Source: Sinorhizobium meliloti 4H41
GTDB taxonomy: Bacteria > Pseudomonadota > Alphaproteobacteria > Rhizobiales > Rhizobiaceae
Direction of reading: 5' to 3'
Assembly: GCF_000375585.1 (NCBI RefSeq)
Contig: NZ_AQWP01000002.1
Span: 62,001-126,000, forward strand
Length of the DNA stretch: 64,000 nucleotides
Numbering within the stretch: the first letter of the stretch is position 1; the number at the start of each line of letters is the position of its first letter. Below are positions 61,331 through 64,000 of this stretch, one piece after another. Below the pieces are notes generated by a model, which was not told where the DNA came from, ran no database searches, and saw only the letters and a list, made by a program, of their open reading frames with translations. A program made the position numbers and the translations under genes.

Positions 61331-61822
61331 TCAGTTCGCCCGCTCCGCGGCCGGAAGTCCCGCACCTTCGAGCCTGTCCCCGGGGCTGATGCCGAGTCGC
61401 TTCACGGTTCCGGCGTTAAGCTCGAGCACGTAGGCCACCGGTTCCCTGGAATCGATAATGGCTTCGGAATGCGGAACCGCGTTCTCGTGAATGGTACGGA
61501 TGACGCCGTCACGCGCGATGAAGAGCATGTCGAGCGGCAGATAGGTGTTCTTCATCCACATCATCACCGGCCGCGTCTCGCCGAAATCGAACAGCATGCC
61601 GTGATCCGGCGCCATCTGCCGGCGATACATCAGCCCCTGCTCCCGCTGATCCGGTTGGGTCGCGAGCTCGACAGTAAGGTCATGCGTGCGTCCGCTCGCC
61701 GTTATCAGCCGCACCCGCTCCTTGGCAAAGGAAACCTCGGCCATGGCCGAGGCGACGAGCAGCGACAACAAAAAAAGCGCCGTCAGGGCGCTTCTTGCAG
61801 CTATGCCGACGACTCCGGGCAT
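61331..61822 (-). CDS. DUF192 family exported protein (163 aa)
   Basis: The protein starts MPGVVGIAARSALTALFLLS with a signal peptide (cut near AMA), then the DUF192 core: RVRLITASGRTHDLTVELAT, EQGLMYRRQM, FDFGETRPVMMWMKNTYLPL, MLFIARDGVIRTIHENAVP and VLELNAGTVKRLGI. The function of this widespread family is unclear. Its ATG overlaps the cold-shock gene stop (TGATG). Notably, a terminator hairpin lies inside its signal-peptide codons (61770-61793). Confidence 0.9.
   Translation of the reverse strand: MPGVVGIAARSALTALFLLSLLVASAMAEVSFAKERVRLITASGRTHDLTVELATQPDQREQGLMYRRQMAPDHGMLFDFGETRPVMMWMKNTYLPLDMLFIARDGVIRTIHENAVPHSEAIIDSREPVAYVLELNAGTVKRLGISPGDRLEGAGLPAAERAN
61770..61793 (-). terminator. 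Rho-independent terminator within the start of the DUF192 gene
   Basis: On the minus strand AAGCGCC-CTGAC-GGCGCTT is followed by a run of Ts. It lies about 30-50 bases inside the DUF192 reading frame, downstream of the cold-shock gene, so it would end most cold-shock transcripts and limit DUF192 expression. Confidence 0.7.
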
Positions 61823-62400
61823 CAGTGCGACCGCGTGGTCGGCGTCGGCCCGTCGGGATGGATTTCCGCAGCCATCAGGCCCTTTTCTCCGTCCCCGAAG
61901 CGGCAGAGCACCACTTGGCCGGGCCTCAGCTCCGTCAGGCCAAAGCGGCGCAGCGTTTCCATATGCACGAAAATGTCTTCGGTGCCCTCCCCGCGCGTCA
62001 GGAAGCCGAATCCCTTGGTTCGGTTGAACCACTTCACGAGCACACGTTCGAGGCCGCTCGTCGGTGTGACTTGAACATGCGTTCTGACCGGTGGCAGCTG
62101 GGAGGGGTGAACGGCCGTCGATTGGTCCATCGAGAGGATGCGGAAGGCCTGGTAGCCACGATCCCGCTTCTGAATGAGAGCGACGACCCGGGCACCCTCC
62201 AGAACGGTCTGATATCCGTCGCGTCTGAGGCAGGTCACATGCAGCAAAACGTCCTGCATGCCGTTGTCCGGAACGATGAAGCCGAATCCCTTGGCAACGT
62301 CGAACCACTTTATGACCCCGGTAATTTCGATGAGATCAAGGGCGTCGTTACCGAATTCGCCATTATGGATGACGTCTTTCGAAGATGTCCTGTCAGCCAT
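61822..62400 (-). CDS. Double cold-shock-domain protein (192 aa)
   Basis: Two cold-shock (CSD) domains with RNP motifs: first at about 25-95 (GVIKWFDVAKGFGFIVPD, DVLLHVTCLRRDG), second at about 115-185 (RVLVKWFNRTKGFGFLTRG, DIFVHMETLRRFG). The domains bind single-stranded nucleic acid and melt RNA structure. Two-domain Csp proteins are typical of alphaproteobacteria such as Caulobacter CspC/D. GAGGGG is near the ATG. Co-transcribed with the DUF192 gene through a TGATG overlap. Confidence 0.92.
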   Translation of the reverse strand: MADRTSSKDVIHNGEFGNDALDLIEITGVIKWFDVAKGFGFIVPDNGMQDVLLHVTCLRRDGYQTVLEGARVVALIQKRDRGYQAFRILSMDQSTAVHPSQLPPVRTHVQVTPTSGLERVLVKWFNRTKGFGFLTRGEGTEDIFVHMETLRRFGLTELRPGQVVLCRFGDGEKGLMAAEIHPDGPTPTTRSH

Positions 62401-62596
62401 TCTCGCAGCCCCTCGTTACGCGCAACACTTCGATACGGTTAACTGATTCTTATGGGCCAGAATAACATCGTCCCGCTGCGCGTGTGCAAGCCCCTCGACA
62501 TATTTTGACCTGAGACGTTTATAGGCATGCAGCCTTGCGTCTGGCTTGCCGTCGCCCCACTATACGCCATCTTCCACCAAACAGGGATATTCTCCA

Positions 62597-63037
62597 ATGC
62601 GGTATCTGCATACGATGGTTCGCGTCAAAGACCTCGACCAGGCTCTTCATTTCTATTGCAAGCTTTTCGGGCTCCAGGAGATCCGCCGATACGACAACGA
62701 GAAAGGCCGCTTCACGCTCGTTTTTCTCGCGGCGCCTGGCGATCTCGACCGCGCCAAGGGGGAAGCCGCGCCCTGCCTGGAACTCACCTATAATTGGGAT
62801 TCCGAGGAATATGCCGGCGGGCGGAATTTTGGCCACCTCGCCTATGAGGTCGACGACATCTACGCGTTCTGCAGGGATCTGATGGACAACGGCGTTACGA
62901 TCAATCGACCGCCGCGCGACGGCCACATGGCCTTCGTCCGGTCGCCGGACGGCATCTCGATCGAAATCCTCCAGAAAGGCGAACACCTGCCGGCTCAGGA
63001 ACCCTGGGCTTCGATGGCCAATACGGGTGTCTGGTAA
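62597..63037 (+). CDS. gloA: Lactoylglutathione lyase (glyoxalase I)
   Basis: The 146-residue protein is a single glyoxalase-fold chain: MRYLHTMVRVKDLDQALHFY with metal His5, EIRRYDNEKGRFTLVFLAAP, LELTYNWDSEEYAGG with metal Glu, GRNFGHLAYEVDDIYAFC with metal His, and DGISIEILQKGEHLP with catalytic/metal Glu. It converts the methylglyoxal-glutathione adduct to S-lactoylglutathione. ATG 62597 fits the family start; an upstream start adds 17 non-conserved residues. Monocistronic. Confidence 0.94.
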   Translation: MRYLHTMVRVKDLDQALHFYCKLFGLQEIRRYDNEKGRFTLVFLAAPGDLDRAKGEAAPCLELTYNWDSEEYAGGRNFGHLAYEVDDIYAFCRDLMDNGVTINRPPRDGHMAFVRSPDGISIEILQKGEHLPAQEPWASMANTGVW

Positions 63038-63428
63038 GCCTCGCACAATTGCCACCGGCTAATCGTCAGCCGTCGCCGGCCCTGCCGAGCGGCGCGGCAC
63101 CGGTCGGCGCAAGAGGATCAATAGAACAGCGGATGATCTTCAGGCCCGGCTACTGCCGGGCTTTCGCTTATATTTTGCGAAGCTGAAATAGGTTGGTGCA
63201 GGTTTACAAAACACGCGGCGTTCATTACCTTGCCGCGCAGACGTTGAAACGGGGCTCTGCTTCGTCGTCACTTGCGGGGATAGCCCTATACTTGCCTGAC
63301 CTTTCCCGTGGGGAGCCTAGCGCCCTCCGCGTGAAATTGTTGTGCCGTTCCGGAGCGTATCCGGAATCGGAACGTGTTGTGTGCGCGGTGCAAAGCAACC
63401 CGCATGCACGGAGAGCGGGGAAAAGGCG
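63038..63428. other. Intergenic region with gloA terminator, no gene seen
   Basis: These 391 bases contain a GCCCGGC-TACT-GCCGGGC hairpin followed by TTT (63144-63164), likely the end of the gloA transcript. Nothing else was recognised in the remaining about 260 bases before the lipoprotein gene, where its promoter must lie. Confidence 0.5.
63144..63164 (+). terminator. Probable Rho-independent terminator of gloA
   Basis: GCCCGGC-TACT-GCCGGGC then TTT, about 105 bases after the gloA stop. The T-run is short. Confidence 0.55.
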
Positions 63429-64000
63429 TTGCAACATCTGGAACCAGGATACAGTCTCCTGACGATCGGACGCGCCGCAGCATTTTCCGTATCGCTTCTG
63501 GCACTGGCTGGCTGTGTGTCGGCAGTCGCCGACAATGAGACGATCAGCCCGCTCAATTCCCGACAGGTGGCGGAAGCAGCGCCGGGCGCATCCGAGGGGA
63601 CGATGCAGGATGAGCAAGTAGCTGGTGCCGGCGCGACGGCGCAGGTGCCCGACGGTGAAGCGGGCCACAACAGCGCCGCCATGCAGCCCGGTCTGGCCAT
63701 GCAGGGCACTGCGCTGCGCGCGACAACATCGAGCATCTACGGGCAATCGCCGGCAGGACCGTCCGCCGAGGCGCGGCCGGACCCAAGCAGCCAGCCGACG
63801 GCAGCACCGTCGGCCGTCGCATCGCCGACGATGAATGCCAAGGCCAACAGTCTCTTCAGCAACGGACAGTCCGAGGCTCAACCGGTGATTCAACCGCAAC
63901 AGGGCGCGGCAGGCGAAGCTCCCGCGACAAACGAAGCGATTGCTGCTGCAACTCCGGCAGCCACCGGCGAAAGCGATACGCCCGCGGCCGTTCCGTTGCC
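63429..64000 (+). CDS. Ala/Pro/Gln-rich lipoprotein (3' end outside window)
   Basis: TTG at 63429 follows GGGGAAAAGG. The protein begins LQHLEPGYSLLTIGRAAAFS and has a lipobox LLALAGC at about residue 26, so the mature form is a lipid-anchored protein. The visible 190 residues are low-complexity (Ala, Pro, Gln, Ser, Thr) with no domain yet; in rhizobia such linkers often precede a C-terminal peptidoglycan-binding or DUF882/M15 domain, which would lie beyond the window. Frame is open to the end. Confidence 0.6.
   Translation, partial: MQHLEPGYSLLTIGRAAAFSVSLLALAGCVSAVADNETISPLNSRQVAEAAPGASEGTMQDEQVAGAGATAQVPDGEAGHNSAAMQPGLAMQGTALRATTSSIYGQSPAGPSAEARPDPSSQPTAAPSAVASPTMNAKANSLFSNGQSEAQPVIQPQQGAAGEAPATNEAIAAATPAATGESDTPAAVPL

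Noticed and set aside
61331..62308. Long minus-strand frame running from upstream into DUF192
   Set aside because: The upstream half is a different frame of the cold-shock gene; the signal-peptide start at 61822 is clear.

Overview
The window reads as chromosomal DNA of a rhizobium, most likely Sinorhizobium (Ensifer) of the S. meliloti/medicae group. Reasons seen in the sequence: a 241-residue phosphatidylcholine synthase (Pcs), an SdhE-Mfd gene pair, an NDUFS4-type complex I subunit, GC-rich alphaproteobacterial codon use, RIME-like and other rhizobial palindromic intergenic repeats, and several exact GGAAC-N18-TT boxes, the promoter form of the extracytoplasmic sigma factor RpoE2. Species assignment is inference; no database was searched.

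Layout. 0-8.3 kb: end of a DUF900 hydrolase gene, a small basic protein, xthA, a small acidic protein, mfd and sdhE (minus), recG (plus). 8.3-13 kb: DUF502 membrane protein, GNAT acetyltransferase, glmS and glmU, all minus. 13-20.6 kb: Na/phosphate cotransporter, then a tightly packed plus-strand operon ppiD-like/trpD/trpC/moaC/moeA. 20.6-30.6 kb: two membrane proteins, a GntR regulator, a BMP-type (nucleoside-like) ABC importer of four genes, a quinone oxidoreductase and pcs. 30.9-34.3 kb: UbiH-type monooxygenase, AEC transporter, a 60-bp tandem repeat, CcdA and tRNA-Lys.

34.3-40.5 kb is the most unusual part: a patch of very small genes (24 to about 135 codons), mostly membrane or secreted proteins, with three kinds of internal duplication: two secreted Cys/Tyr-rich proteins, two DUF1236 glycine-zipper proteins, and two about 145-nt elements each ending in a perfect Rho-independent terminator (probable small RNAs). 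Five of its genes have an exact GGAAC-N18-TT box at the right distance, so it looks like a general-stress gene cluster. It lies between tRNA-Lys and a RIME copy.

40.5-52 kb: GlxA/AraC regulator, outer-membrane beta-barrel protein, and an eight-gene minus-strand catabolic cluster (fused TRAP permease, TRAP binding protein, SDR, IclR regulator, thiolase, acyl-CoA ligase, second SDR, two-domain PCC/DUF296 protein) with stop/start overlaps, probably for uptake and CoA-dependent breakdown of an unidentified carboxylic acid. 52-55.4 kb: persulfide-dioxygenase-like hydrolase plus cysteine-desulfurase-like enzyme, divergent from an Lrp/AsnC regulator, a likely sulfur module. 55.5-60.4 kb: divergent BCCT-like transporter, small proteins, a methyltransferase and an RTX calcium-binding protein. 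60.5-61.3 kb: a frameshifted integrase C-terminus abutting tRNA-Arg (old integration site), NDUFS4 homologue, tRNA-Pro. 61.3-64 kb: DUF192 protein whose 5' end carries a terminator hairpin, double cold-shock-domain protein, glyoxalase I, and the start of an alanine/proline-rich lipoprotein cut by the window end.
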